Part shown: positions 15,637 to 23,609 of the stretch, piece after piece | Numbering within the stretch: position 1 is the stretch's first letter | Layout of the letters: each line of letters starts with the position of its first letter | Assembly: GCF_019352895.1 (NCBI RefSeq) | Contig: NZ_JAAAFX010000007.1 | Coordinates: 64,167-128,166 of the forward strand | DNA from: Variovorax boronicumulans | GTDB taxonomy: Bacteria; Pseudomonadota; Gammaproteobacteria; Burkholderiales; Burkholderiaceae_C | Reading direction: 5' to 3' | DNA length: 64,000 bases | The notes under the pieces: generated by a model | Told to the model about the DNA's origin: nothing | What the model saw: only the letters and a program-made list of their open reading frames with translations | The model's database searches: none | Made by a program: the position numbers and the translations under genes

Positions 15637-15905
15637 GAGGAATCTCCGCGCGTCGAATCACCCGGTTCCATGCTCATTGGCAATCTGCAGCGAGGCTGTA
15701 TGTGCCCAGGAACAGGGCCCCGACCCGGCTCCAGGCGACCTGTAGAGGTATACCGGGGACGAGTTTCGCGCCTTCTACGCGAACTGATGAGGCTCATGGC
15801 GGCAGCCTAAGCCTGCGATGGGCCGCGACGCTGTCATGGTCGCAACGAAAATATAGTTGACTGAGGCATACACTCGGCATTCACCGCCAGGTTTCCGAGC
15901 CGCCC

Positions 15906-16247
15906 ATGAACGTCAATGATCTGCTTGCCGCGATCCCGGATGAAGCCACACTTGAAGCCCTTGATGTGGCGGGCAAGAAGAAGGCTGTGCTTGATGCAAT
16001 CGACGCCGTCATCAGAGCATTGGCTGCAGAGAATCGCAACGCGGATGTGTGGGAATCGAACATGATGCTGCGGTCAATGGCTGCAATTCTTCGTGCCCAA
16101 TACTCTCTCGCTGCGCAAGATCTGCGGCTGGTTCTTACGCCTGCATCGCAACGTCAACCGGGGGAGCTACTCGAGACAGCCGAATCGATGACCCCAGAGT
16201 CTCTGAAAGAGATTCTGAGCGCCCTCCGGCGCATCGCTGCGCGCTAA
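15906..16247 (+). CDS. Hypothetical protein
   Basis: The 113-residue, helix-rich soluble protein begins MNVNDLLAAIPDEATLEALD. It contains KKKAVLDAIDAVIRALAAEN and PESLKEILSALRRIAAR. A possible promoter (TTGACT about 45 bases upstream) lies before it. It has no recognisable domain. It stands alone on the plus strand within the small-gene region. Confidence 0.55.
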   Translation: MNVNDLLAAIPDEATLEALDVAGKKKAVLDAIDAVIRALAAENRNADVWESNMMLRSMAAILRAQYSLAAQDLRLVLTPASQRQPGELLETAESMTPESLKEILSALRRIAAR

Positions 16248-16328
16248 GCCCACTCCGCTATGCATCTGGCAGAAGCCGTTGCCAGCATGCACCGTTCGGC
16301 CTTGTTCGCTCGGCAGCTGCACACATAC

Positions 16329-16510
16329 CTACACAACCGTCAGCGCATCGACAGTTCTCCGGCACTCGTCGAGCAGTTTTTGCAGCAGGATTAGTTTGAC
16401 AAGTGCCCCGGGCGTTCCACGCTCCAGCGCCGTGAGCTGAGCAGCATACGCATCGGAAGCAATGTGCCAACGTGCGATGCCGAGTTGAGACCTTCGATTG
16501 GAACCTTCAT
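16329..16510 (-). pseudogene. Possible frameshifted small gene
   Basis: An ATG at 16510 with an AAAGGAG site upstream starts a frame MKVPIEGLNSASHVGTLL that soon turns unlike protein. The neighbouring frame on the same strand reads ASDAYAAQLTALERG and LVKLILLQKLLDECRRTVDA to a stop at 16329 and looks like a genuine helical C-terminus. A single indel would join them. The evidence is weak. Confidence 0.3.
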
Positions 16511-16558
16511 TCGAATTCTCCTTTCGTGGGTGGCAGCCAACGGGCGGCGGCCGCGGGA

Positions 16559-16747
16559 TCAAAATCCTGCCATGGGGAAACGTTTGAGCAGCACTGGGAG
16601 GCGCATCGTGCCTTCACGGGCGGGACGAGTCAGCACGCGGCCTTTGCTATCTTGCTCCTCTAACCAGTCCGCAGCAGACGGCTGCCGCAAGCCCTCAGCA
16701 GCGGACAACGCTTGGATGAGCGCAATGGCATGTAAGTGATGCTGCAT
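16559..16747 (-). CDS. Possible small protein (weak)
   Basis: A 62-residue frame begins MQHHLHAIALIQALSAAEGL and ends VLLKRFPMAGF. The composition is protein-like, but no ribosome-binding site precedes the ATG and there is no recognised relative. It lies in a stretch of otherwise uncertain coding content. Confidence 0.3.
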   Translation of the reverse strand: MQHHLHAIALIQALSAAEGLRQPSAADWLEEQDSKGRVLTRPAREGTMRLPVLLKRFPMAGF

Positions 16748-16843
16748 GCACGAATGTGCGGTCGCAGCCCATTCGACCCTGTAAGGGAAAGACGGCAGAA
16801 CTCGGTTGCCCCTTCCGCGCTTCTCGAGTCATGTGGCGGGCTA

Positions 16844-17053
16844 TCACTGCGAGGCCAGCCAGGAGGCGTAGAGCGCTTCGACATTTGCCCGCCATTCCCG
16901 AACGGCCTGCTCGTATGCGGCATCGACCTCGTGTCCGCGGCCACCAGCATCGCCAAGCTTGCTGGGTCGATTCGCGATCGGCCGTATCGGGAACTGTGGA
17001 ACGACAGTACCTTCTCTGCGAAGGATCGATTCCTTTTGCCCGATGGAGAGCAT
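16844..17053 (-). CDS. Hypothetical small protein
   Basis: The 69-residue protein starts at the ATG at 17053 with an AGGAG site eight bases upstream. It ends in a well-formed amphipathic helix (AAYEQAVREWRANVEALYAS). No family is recognised. The ribosome-binding site and the composition support a real gene. Confidence 0.45.
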   Translation of the reverse strand: MLSIGQKESILRREGTVVPQFPIRPIANRPSKLGDAGGRGHEVDAAYEQAVREWRANVEALYASWLASQ

Positions 17054-17181
17054 GCCTGAGCTCCTGAAGTCTCAAGAGATAGTCTAGGTGTCAATGGATA
17101 AAAAGCCTATCTCCCTACTGTGGTGCTCTGCTAACCCGGTTCTGCTTCCTCCAGCACGTGCGAATGGCTACGCTTCCAGCC

Positions 17182-17412
17182 ATGAAGCAGACACAAACGA
17201 TTCCTCGGATCGCCGAATGGGCTGAGGCTGGCGGCGCCATGCCGCTGGATGAGGCTGTAGTGGCCTTGGCTGCGGTCATCGACCACCTCGACATGTACAG
17301 CGACACCTACGAGGCGGACCGAGTTGCGCTGCTGAGCGTGGGCGCGGCCGTCTGGCAGATGAGCCAGGCACCGGTGAAAGCCGGCGATGTGAAGTCCGAT
17401 CCCCAGGGGTGA
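17182..17412 (+). CDS. Small protein, family B (copy 2 of 3)
   Basis: This 76-residue protein is closely similar to the one at 7625-7846 over LAAVIDHLDM-SDTYEAD and VGAAVW. The MKQ start corresponds to MNQ in the others and favours 17182 over the in-frame ATG at 17158. A third, more diverged copy follows 44 bases downstream, so the two form a tandem pair. The function is unknown. Confidence 0.6.
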   Translation: MKQTQTIPRIAEWAEAGGAMPLDEAVVALAAVIDHLDMYSDTYEADRVALLSVGAAVWQMSQAPVKAGDVKSDPQG

Positions 17413-17456
17413 CATCGGTATTGCCTCCCGGCTCGGACCAGAGGACAGTCATCGAA

Positions 17457-17675
17457 ATGAACCAGTTTCAACTGCTGAGCGTGATGAAGGACCTGGCCTC
17501 CAATGAGGCCGTGCTGCCCCCTGACGGCGCCCTGGAGTTCCTTTCCTCATACCTGGATCGAATGAGGCTCACGTTGGACCAATCGAACTACGAGGGGCTG
17601 CTCTCCGCAGGCGTGTGCATCCTGCAGCTGAGTCATTCGCAGGCATGGAAAAGCTCCCACAAAGCGGGCGACTGA
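17457..17675 (+). CDS. Small protein, family B (copy 3 of 3)
   Basis: This 72-residue protein is aligned with family B by its MNQ start, the DGALEFLSSYLDRMRLTLDQ segment and the LLSAGVCILQLSHS ending. The last two correspond to DEAxVxLAAVIDHLDMxSDT and LLSVGAAVWQMS. Identity is low, so divergence is old. The function is unknown. Confidence 0.5.
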   Translation: MNQFQLLSVMKDLASNEAVLPPDGALEFLSSYLDRMRLTLDQSNYEGLLSAGVCILQLSHSQAWKSSHKAGD

Positions 17676-17885
17676 ACCGGGGCTGCCAAGTTTGGCGCAA
17701 GCACAAAAAGCCCGCGCGGGGGCGTGCAGGAGTTTGCGCTCAGGGGCGAGCGCTTCCAGGTCAGCGAGGTGGTGTTCGATCCGCGGTGGCGACGCGTTCG
17801 GCTCGGTCGTGTCGGTTCGGGCAGGGGCCTGTCATGTGACCGTGGCCTACAGCGCTTTCCTTTTGACTGAAAACAAAATGCCTAC

Positions 17886-18086
17886 ATGGAAGCCCTTAAC
17901 GATGAAGAACTGGCCTCTGCGGCGTTCGTTCTGCGGATCCGCGCGGCCAACGGCGATCGAGAAGCCTTGCGAGAGGCGGAGAGACTTGAACCCATCCTGA
18001 AGTCACGAATCGGTCCGACCCCGTCCAGCCATGCGCCTTTGGAGGCTACAAAGGTCGCTCAGAAGCCGTGGTGGCGGTTCTGGTAG
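17886..18086 (+). CDS. Hypothetical small protein
   Basis: The 66-residue protein begins MEALNDEELASAAFVLRIRA, with a charged helix GDREALREAERLEPILKS and a Trp-rich end (KPWWRFW). It is probably soluble or peripherally membrane-bound. No clear ribosome-binding site or family is seen. The next frame starts 10 bases downstream. Confidence 0.45.
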   Translation: MEALNDEELASAAFVLRIRAANGDREALREAERLEPILKSRIGPTPSSHAPLEATKVAQKPWWRFW

Positions 18087-18096
18087 CCGGTCGACG

Positions 18097-18276
18097 ATGG
18101 ATTGGGTACCCCTGATGTGGGCAGCTTTGGGCGCTGCTTTTTCCGCAGCATGCTTCGGGTTCTACGCACGGTTCAGCGCAGTGGCGGGGTCGTTCGACCG
18201 AGACTTGGTAGTTTTGGCCGCCGCTAGAGCGTGGCTCGGCGTTCTCACCGCCTTAAGGCCTCACTGGATGTGGTGA
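18097..18276 (+). CDS. Hypothetical small membrane protein
   Basis: The 59-residue frame from the ATG at 18097 has a hydrophobic stretch (PLMWAALGAAFSAACFGFYA) that could span the membrane and a second moderately hydrophobic end. It lies directly after the 17886-18086 gene. The family is unknown. Confidence 0.4.
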   Translation: MDWVPLMWAALGAAFSAACFGFYARFSAVAGSFDRDLVVLAAARAWLGVLTALRPHWMW

Positions 18277-18355
18277 TGAATTAATTGGCGCGCGCTCTTG
18301 CTGGAGCTGACGGAGTCCGGACAAGGCCATCTCCATCTCCGACTGGACCGCCTGG

Positions 18356-18532
18356 ATGGGGGCGGCTGCTCATCGGCTCACCAAGCACGACCTAGCAGTT
18401 CTGGGAGGTATCGGACGGGCGCTGTATCGGGAGGAGCTGGACAGGTCGCAGGGGCGAACAAGCCGCCTAATGTTTCGGACGCGTTCGTTGGGTAGAAGGA
18501 GTTCTGAAAGCTTTATTGATGCTGGACACTGA
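18356..18532 (+). CDS. Possible small protein (weak)
   Basis: The frame from the ATG at 18356 gives 58 residues beginning MGAAAHRLTKHDLAVLGGIG and then RALYREELDRSQGR, a plausible helical protein. The frame stays open upstream to 18309 without a better start. No ribosome-binding site is visible. It could also be a fragment of a larger lost gene. Confidence 0.3.
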   Translation: MGAAAHRLTKHDLAVLGGIGRALYREELDRSQGRTSRLMFRTRSLGRRSSESFIDAGH

Positions 18533-18594
18533 GCGGACACGATCGCAATCAATTTTGCCAAAGGTTGTAGCGAACGCTCCACCTTTGTGGACGA

Positions 18595-18837
18595 TCACTC
18601 GGGCAATGCAGACGGGCTTTCAGGCACGTGCTCCGCAATTTCCTCAAGCCTGCAACCGAAGAACTCGCAGAGTTTATCCAGCACGTCTGTGCTGGAGTTG
18701 TATCCATGTTTGCTTCCCAGCTTCGACAACGTGGCTCGATGAATGCCCGTGCCGGCCGCCACTTCATCAAGCGTAACGCGTCGCCCAGTCCTGAAAGACA
18801 GGTCTGCGATGCGCTCTTTTAGGCGAAATCTGATCAC
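18595..18837 (-). CDS. Cro/CI-type helix-turn-helix repressor
   Basis: This 80-residue one-domain regulator has a helix-turn-helix spanning about residues 21-45 (VTLDEVAAGTGIHRATLSKL). A C-terminal helix DVLDKLCEFFGCRLEEIAEH follows, the hallmark of the XRE/HTH_26 group. It is divergent from the LAGLIDADG gene, with 136 bases between that hold spaced TGTCGC motifs. It probably represses itself and the three-gene unit. The regulator is phage- or island-type. Confidence 0.85.
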   Translation of the reverse strand: MIRFRLKERIADLSFRTGRRVTLDEVAAGTGIHRATLSKLGSKHGYNSSTDVLDKLCEFFGCRLEEIAEHVPESPSALPE

Positions 18838-18886
18838 GACACTCCACTATGGCAAGGCTGGTTCGGGCCACCATTGTAGAGTTTGA

Positions 18887-18948
18887 GCGACATTGGTCGA
18901 GAAAACGCTTTACATCGTCTTTTGTCGCCTGTAATCTCCATATGTCGC
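18887..18948. promoter_or_regulatory. Spaced GCGACA/TGTCGC motifs, possible repressor sites
   Basis: GCGACA at 18887-18892 and TGTCGC at 18923-18928 and 18943-18948 lie in the divergent intergenic region. The two TGTCGC copies are 20 bases apart, about two helical turns, and the first is their inverse. This arrangement suits binding by the small XRE repressor encoded next to it. The assignment is inference from position only. Confidence 0.3.
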
Positions 18949-18973
18949 GCAAAAGCGCATAAAGGAGTGTTTG

Positions 18974-19456
18974 ATGAATGCAATCATTTTTTCCAGCCAA
19001 AGGCAGGCAGATCTCAGTTTTGCGTGGGCGGGGGGCTTTGTCGATGGCGAGGGTTGCATTCGGATCGCCAAGCGTGATCCAGGTGGGAATGCCAACCCCG
19101 TTTACTCCCTGGAGGTAACGATTACCCAGAACTGCTTGGGCACGCTGGAGCATTTCCAGAACGTACTCGGAATAAAAAGCAGCATCTATGTGTTCGGCGG
19201 CACAGGCGCGGTGCGAAGCACCGTCTTCGGACTCACGTACCGTTGCACGCGAGCCAGAGAACTGCTGGAAGCACTTCACCCATACCTGGTTCGCAAGCGC
19301 CTGGAAGCCGCGGTGGGCATCGAGTTCGCGAATCGCGCCAGCTTTGCTCGTCAAGGTCGACGTCGTCACTCTGATGCAGAGATCGAACTCCGGGAAGGCT
19401 ACTACCTGAAGCTGCGCGCGCTCAAGCCGCGTGGACCCGCGGCGGTGGTCCTGTGA
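18974..19456 (+). CDS. Free-standing LAGLIDADG-family protein
   Basis: From the ATG at 18974 (AAAGGAG seven bases upstream) the protein has 160 residues. It carries one LAGLIDADG-type motif at residues 16-29 (FAWAGGFVDGEGCI), with the acidic D24/E26 positions kept. One motif per chain implies a homodimer that could cut or bind a pseudo-palindromic DNA site. No intron or intein surrounds it. Its stop overlaps the GTG start of the AAA+ ATPase gene by four bases, so the two are translated together. It may be an active homing endonuclease or a DNA-binding protein recruited to another job. Confidence 0.8.
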   Translation: MNAIIFSSQRQADLSFAWAGGFVDGEGCIRIAKRDPGGNANPVYSLEVTITQNCLGTLEHFQNVLGIKSSIYVFGGTGAVRSTVFGLTYRCTRARELLEALHPYLVRKRLEAAVGIEFANRASFARQGRRRHSDAEIELREGYYLKLRALKPRGPAAVVL

Positions 19457-20574
19457 GTGCGGGACGCAAACTTGGCCGGGCGAGCCCGGACCAGCGAGAT
19501 CTCGCGGCGTGCGTGCTGGCACTGGCGTGCGAGGCTTCAAAGGAGCATGAGCGTGTGGCGAATACCTCACCCTCCGCTGTGATGCAGCCGCGTCGTGCGC
19601 AACTCGACCTGCCATGGGCCGACCATTTCAGCATGCGCATTTGCGATGGCCGAGAGCTTGAGCGCGCGCTTGCGCAGGCAAGAGGCAAGGGAAGCGACAA
19701 CCCAGCGGTAGAGTCGTTCCTTTCAGACCTGCAAGAGGTACCCGTGGAGCGGGCCCTTTCGCAGCCACCTCTCCTCGAAGCGTTGGCGCACTTGGCTGAC
19801 GGGTTCCCAAATTTCCGGGAGGTGGTCATGTTCATCGTGGCGCGCACTGCATTGGCGTTGTTGGAGCCATGCAGCCCTCTGTTGTTGCCGCCGCTGATCC
19901 TTGATGGGCCCCCTGGGGTAGGTAAGACTGCTTTTGCCACGGCATTGGCGCACGCCCTCGACGTGCCGTTGCTCACGCTTCAGCTGGGGCATGCCACTGG
20001 TCCCTTCGATCTCGGTGGAATGGACCCCAAGTTCCAGAGCGGCGGACCTGGACTCCTAGTCCGGACCGTGGCCCTCGGCCGTGCGGTGGATCCGCTCGTG
20101 CTCCTCGACGAAATCGACAAGGTCCCCAGCGACCGAAACCATGATCCGATCGGCCCTTTGTATTCGCTGCTGGAGCCGTCGACCGCGAAGCGCTTCATCG
20201 ACGACGGCATCAAGTTGCCGCTGAACTTGAGCTACGTGCGCTGGATCTGCACCACGAACGACGTGCGGCGGCTGCCTGCGGCGATCGCCAGCCGATGCCA
20301 GATCTTCAGCATCGCAGCGCCTACCTTCAACGAGGGGCGCGCGATCGCGCGCAAGGTCTACGCCAGCATGGTCCGAGAGCAAGCCTGGGGTCGACATTTC
20401 GTGGCCGAGCTGCCCGACGACGTCGCCGACCTGCTGGCGAGCAACACGCCCAGGGAGCTGACACGTGTGCTGCAGAACGCCCTCGGCCTGGCTGCGATCG
20501 ATCGACGTCCGACATTGCGCGTCACCGATTTCACGCCAGCTGAACCGCCCCGGCGTGGCCCTGGTTTTTTCTAA
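19453..20574 (+). CDS. Lon-like AAA+ ATPase without protease domain
   Basis: This is a 373-residue protein. Residues about 1-145 are an unrecognised N-terminal part. The AAA+ module has Walker A GPPGVGKT (152-159), Walker B LVLLDEID with D219/E220, and sensor 1 N269 in CTTND. The segment after Walker B (KVPSDRNHDPIGPLYSLLEP and the following strand) closely follows the Lon protease ATPase module. The serine-lysine protease domain is absent and the chain ends soon after the small AAA lid. It probably remodels a protein or nucleoprotein partner. The GTG start overlaps the LAGLIDADG stop; the zinc-motif gene follows 15 bases downstream. Confidence 0.85.
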   Translation: MSAGRKLGRASPDQRDLAACVLALACEASKEHERVANTSPSAVMQPRRAQLDLPWADHFSMRICDGRELERALAQARGKGSDNPAVESFLSDLQEVPVERALSQPPLLEALAHLADGFPNFREVVMFIVARTALALLEPCSPLLLPPLILDGPPGVGKTAFATALAHALDVPLLTLQLGHATGPFDLGGMDPKFQSGGPGLLVRTVALGRAVDPLVLLDEIDKVPSDRNHDPIGPLYSLLEPSTAKRFIDDGIKLPLNLSYVRWICTTNDVRRLPAAIASRCQIFSIAAPTFNEGRAIARKVYASMVREQAWGRHFVAELPDDVADLLASNTPRELTRVLQNALGLAAIDRRPTLRVTDFTPAEPPRRGPGFF

Positions 20575-20589
20575 CCCTCGAGGATTTCC

Positions 20590-21315
20590 ATGCACGCTTC
20601 ACTTCACCCCTGGGCTTCGACAAGTTGGACCGAGGCTTCAGCATCGCTCTTTGAACCCGATTCGGAACATCGCAGCGCCGAAAGTTTCGCGGACGAGGAG
20701 GGCGCCGATGACCGAAACGTCGACCCCGCCTGGATGGATGTTGTCCACCCTGCCGGTACCTTCATCGTGATGCACCTGGACAGCGTTTCGCCGGGCTGGC
20801 GCAAGGTCGCTGCGCGATCGATCGTCAAGATGCTTGCCGTTGCGGCTGGGAGCCCTGAACGGCGACGTTGCATCGCCACGATGCGCGTGTGCAGCACAAG
20901 CACGGAGTTGTGCTTCTCGGCCGGGGATGGCTGCCATGCCGACAATGTCCTTTCCGGTATCTGGCGCAAGGCACGGGGAACGGCACGCACTATCTGCAAG
21001 GACTGCGGGAGGTTGGCGCGGGTGCGGTTGATCGGTGAGGACGAAAGCGTCACGCAATGCACGAAATGCGTGGCTCCCGCACTGCTGCAGCACGAAATCT
21101 GGGAACTGTGCCAGTCCGTGAGGTTCCTGAAGGCAGTGGGACGGCCCATCGTCAAGAGCCAGATCCCGCCGCTGCTGCGCGCCAGCTTCATCAACACGGC
21201 GGTGGCAAGCCTTGATGCGAATGCAGAGGGCAACACCCAGATGTTGCCTGCGCAGTTTGTGCGTTGGGCCGAGGGCTGGCGGCTGATCGGCGAAGGGCTG
21301 AAAGTTCGCCATTGA
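20590..21315 (+). CDS. Hypothetical protein with a four-Cys zinc motif
   Basis: The 241-residue soluble protein follows the AAA+ gene by 15 bases, with GAGGA before its ATG. The first 50 residues are acidic and probably disordered. A four-cysteine motif C136-x2-C139 ... C157-x2-C160 (ICKDCG, TQCTKC) should bind one zinc. The C-terminal part is helical and ends with FVRWAEGWRLIGEGL. No family is recognised. The position suggests that it works with the AAA+ ATPase and the LAGLIDADG protein, perhaps as a DNA-contacting partner. Confidence 0.65.
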   Translation: MHASLHPWASTSWTEASASLFEPDSEHRSAESFADEEGADDRNVDPAWMDVVHPAGTFIVMHLDSVSPGWRKVAARSIVKMLAVAAGSPERRRCIATMRVCSTSTELCFSAGDGCHADNVLSGIWRKARGTARTICKDCGRLARVRLIGEDESVTQCTKCVAPALLQHEIWELCQSVRFLKAVGRPIVKSQIPPLLRASFINTAVASLDANAEGNTQMLPAQFVRWAEGWRLIGEGLKVRH

Positions 21316-21350
21316 TCAGGAACGATCTCCGGCCTGTGCGTTCGGCTCGG

Positions 21351-21731
21351 CTACTCCACAGGCTGGCAATCCGACAGCGTGAAGAAGTGGCTACCTTCCG
21401 CGCCCGGCGCATGTTTGTCAATTTGAGCCTCGACCCACCCGCCAACGAATTTGGGAAGGACAGGCGAGCACACGAAGCTGATCTCGTCGCGCTTGCTGAC
21501 GTACATGGCGTCGGTGCCCGGGCCGTAGGAGCTCAGCTCTAAACGCACATGCTTGAACAGTAGGTCTTTCGAGATGAAGTACTCGCTGCCCTCGAGACCT
21601 TCGATCCGCCGCGCCTCGGTGACCACCTGGGCATAAGTCAGGGGCGTCGACTGCGCAAGAGCCGCGGTGGTGGCCGTCGTGGCCAGGAAAGTGAGCAGGG
21701 CGAGCACTACTCCGGAGAACGTTGCGTTCAT
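21351..21731 (-). CDS. Hypothetical exported protein
   Basis: The 126-residue protein starts with a Sec signal peptide (hydrophobic VVLALLTFLATTATTAALAQ, cleavage after ALA). The mature part is about 100 residues with two Cys (FVCSP, SDCQP) that could form a disulfide. It is the last of three exported-protein genes on the minus strand (22172-22933, 21804-22157, this one). Acting in the periplasm is expected; the function is unknown. Confidence 0.65.
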   Translation of the reverse strand: MNATFSGVVLALLTFLATTATTAALAQSTPLTYAQVVTEARRIEGLEGSEYFISKDLLFKHVRLELSSYGPGTDAMYVSKRDEISFVCSPVLPKFVGGWVEAQIDKHAPGAEGSHFFTLSDCQPVE

Positions 21732-21803
21732 GGTCTGTATGTCCTTGTTGAATGACGTGTGCGTCGCGCCGTAGCGCGACGAGCAACGAGTGGTGTCGGA
21801 AGT

Positions 21804-22157
21804 TCAGCGCGAGGCGGTCCAGCCTTCGGATCCCTTGATGAAGCGCATGGCGGTCGGGACCTTCCCGCGCACGCCCTGCGGTGGCGTCATGTCGAGCTCG
21901 ATGTCGCACAGCCACGCCGCTCCCGTGTCCTGGCGGCAGCCCAACTTCTTGACGCTGTGGACCTGGGGCATGAAGCTTTTGGACGATCCCCGCGAGAGCC
22001 GCTCCATCTGTTCGGCGCCTTGGGATGCGTTGGCAGCCACGGCCTTCTCGAGATCACCGGCAGAAGGTTCGCCGCTGCAACCTCCGAGCAAGGCCGCGCT
22101 CGAGAAAACAAGGGCGGTGACTGCGAGGCGGGGCGAAAGCGTGTGCGTGGTTTTCAT
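21804..22157 (-). CDS. Hypothetical lipoprotein
   Basis: The 117-residue protein has a lipoprotein signal peptide with lipobox LLGGC near residues 23-27. The mature part contains LEKAVAANASQGAEQMERLS and two further Cys (KLGCRQ, WLCDIEL) that may be bonded. I chose the ATG at 22157 because it starts the signal peptide and lies 14 bases after the upstream gene. Upstream in-frame sequence is Arg-rich and not signal-like. It is probably anchored to a periplasm-facing membrane surface. The function is unknown. Confidence 0.7.
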   Translation of the reverse strand: MKTTHTLSPRLAVTALVFSSAALLGGCSGEPSAGDLEKAVAANASQGAEQMERLSRGSSKSFMPQVHSVKKLGCRQDTGAAWLCDIELDMTPPQGVRGKVPTAMRFIKGSEGWTASR

Positions 22158-22171
22158 GGCGTTCGTCCCAC

Positions 22172-22933
22172 TCAGATTGCCGGGCGGTTGCCGCGGACCG
22201 CGTCTTGCTGCCTGCGCGTGGTTTCCTGTGCGGCGGCCTGCTGCTTTGCCTGTTGAGCCTGGATCGCCTCTTGCGCAAGACGGTGATCGAAGATCCACGT
22301 TTGGAAGCTCGCCGCGACCCCCGGGCCTTTGAGATCGAACTGCACTTTCAGCGCCTGGCCGCATTTCACGTCGAAGCCGCCAGGCCCTCCTTGCCAGCCG
22401 AAGCCCGAGCCGCTGCAGCTGACTGTGGCTTTGCCGGCGGCATCGGTGTTGCGCACATAGATCTCGGGGTAGTAGCCCGTGCTGGGGCCGTATTTCTTCG
22501 TCAGGTCCGCCAGCGTCTGCGGGATCGAAATGCCGCCCGCGTTGAAGACTTGCCGATAGATGGCGTAGGCCTTGCCCTGCGGACCGAAGTACACGGCGAA
22601 GCCATTGCGCTTCCAGTCGATCCCCTTCAGGTCTGGCCCGGCCTGCACGGCCGCCTTGATGGCCGCCACCGAGGCACTGGCCTTGCCGCTCTCGTCAGCG
22701 TAGTAGACCGTCAAGAACTTGAAGCGCGGGTCGATGGTCTTGAGCGCCGCCTCGATTTCGGCGGGCGAGGCGCCCAGTCGAATCCCGGCCACATCGTCGG
22801 CACCCAACTGCGCTGCGGCCGGCAGCGACCAGGCAGCGCAGCACAGCAGCGCTGCAGCTACAGCGACGTGAGCACGCCGATTACCCCAAGAAAAACCAAG
22901 AATCGAAGCCATAGATTTCCAATCGAAAGTCAT
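22172..22933 (-). CDS. Hypothetical exported protein
   Basis: From the ATG at 22933 the protein has 253 residues with an N-terminal signal peptide (VAVAAALLCCAAWSLPAAAQ, cleavage near residue 37). The mature domain contains GIRLGASPAEIEAALKTIDP, a typical repeat-like motif of exported domains, and IYVRNTDAAGKATVSCSGSG. It ends in a Gln/Ala-rich helix (QEAIQAQQAKQQAAAQE). It is first of the three-gene exported set, and the lipoprotein gene follows after 14 bases. The start is uncertain by a few codons (an ATG at 22912 is possible). Confidence 0.65.
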   Translation of the reverse strand: MTFDWKSMASILGFSWGNRRAHVAVAAALLCCAAWSLPAAAQLGADDVAGIRLGASPAEIEAALKTIDPRFKFLTVYYADESGKASASVAAIKAAVQAGPDLKGIDWKRNGFAVYFGPQGKAYAIYRQVFNAGGISIPQTLADLTKKYGPSTGYYPEIYVRNTDAAGKATVSCSGSGFGWQGGPGGFDVKCGQALKVQFDLKGPGVAASFQTWIFDHRLAQEAIQAQQAKQQAAAQETTRRQQDAVRGNRPAI

Positions 22934-23265
22934 GAACGAACCTGGCCGGCAACGGAACCATTTCCGCTGACGGCTTCCACGCATTCGCGAAGGTGGAGAG
23001 AGGTAATGCCTTCCGCGCCTGGCCGACGTGGGTGCACTTCTCCCCCAGCCATGGCTGGCGCCACTGCTGTCCTTTGCGACAAAATTCAAGAAACTGGGAG
23101 AGATTGGCCGAACTCGCTGAATCAACAGCCCGTCGTCGGCGTCCCTCGCATCAAGGGCCCGTCAAGCGAACCCCTTCCGCATTCGGCAGTTCGGCCGTCT
23201 GGTGGCCTTTGAGACGCGCCAGCCATGCACCGATGTGCCGAAGCGTCGACGCAGGATGGGCTTGC
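22934..23265. other. Intergenic region, no gene recognised
   Basis: In these 332 bases between two minus-strand genes I see no frame with protein-like composition and a ribosome-binding site. The region should hold the promoter of the exported-protein genes, but no convincing -35/-10 pair stands out. Confidence 0.4.
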
Positions 23266-23511
23266 TCATGACGCTCGCCTTGTGCTTGACGCGTTGGGCC
23301 GGCGAAGCGTCGGTTTGGCTGGCTTAGGAGGCCAGAGTGTGGAGATGGTCAAGCCGGTGATCTCGGCGATGCGCGCTGCGATGCGAGCCGATTTGGCGGC
23401 GCCGCTGATCACGTGGGAGACCATGGATCTGGAGACCAGCAACTCGTCCGCGACAGCTGCGGGCGTGGTACCTGCCATGCGGATGGCCGCCTTGATCTGC
23501 TCTGGGTGCAT
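23266..23511 (-). CDS. Ner/Nlp-like helix-turn-helix protein
   Basis: The 81-residue DNA-binding protein begins MHPEQIKAAIRMAGTTPAAV and continues ADELLVSRSMVSHVISGAA, a helix-turn-helix of the Ner/Nlp (phage Mu Ner-like) type. ARIAEITGLTISTLWPP follows. Ner proteins repress early phage promoters. It is divergent from the XRE regulator gene at 23610, with 98 bases between that hold a palindrome. I chose the ATG at 23511 because it begins the family pattern; an ATG at 23526 is also in frame. Confidence 0.75.
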   Translation of the reverse strand: MHPEQIKAAIRMAGTTPAAVADELLVSRSMVSHVISGAAKSARIAARIAEITGLTISTLWPPKPAKPTLRRPNASSTRRAS

Positions 23512-23526
23512 GGTGGTACGCTCCAA

Positions 23527-23540
23527 CTCAACTTGTTGAG
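23527..23540. promoter_or_regulatory. Palindrome between two divergent regulators
   Basis: CTCAAC-TT-GTTGAG is a perfect inverted repeat of six-base arms, 15 bases upstream of the Ner-like start. It is a plausible operator for one of the two divergent helix-turn-helix proteins. Confidence 0.4.
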
Positions 23541-23609
23541 GTCGCAGCAGAAAGTCGCTGCGCTGAGTCGGATTGTGGGTACGAACGAACCCATTTGCAA
23601 GGAATATTT

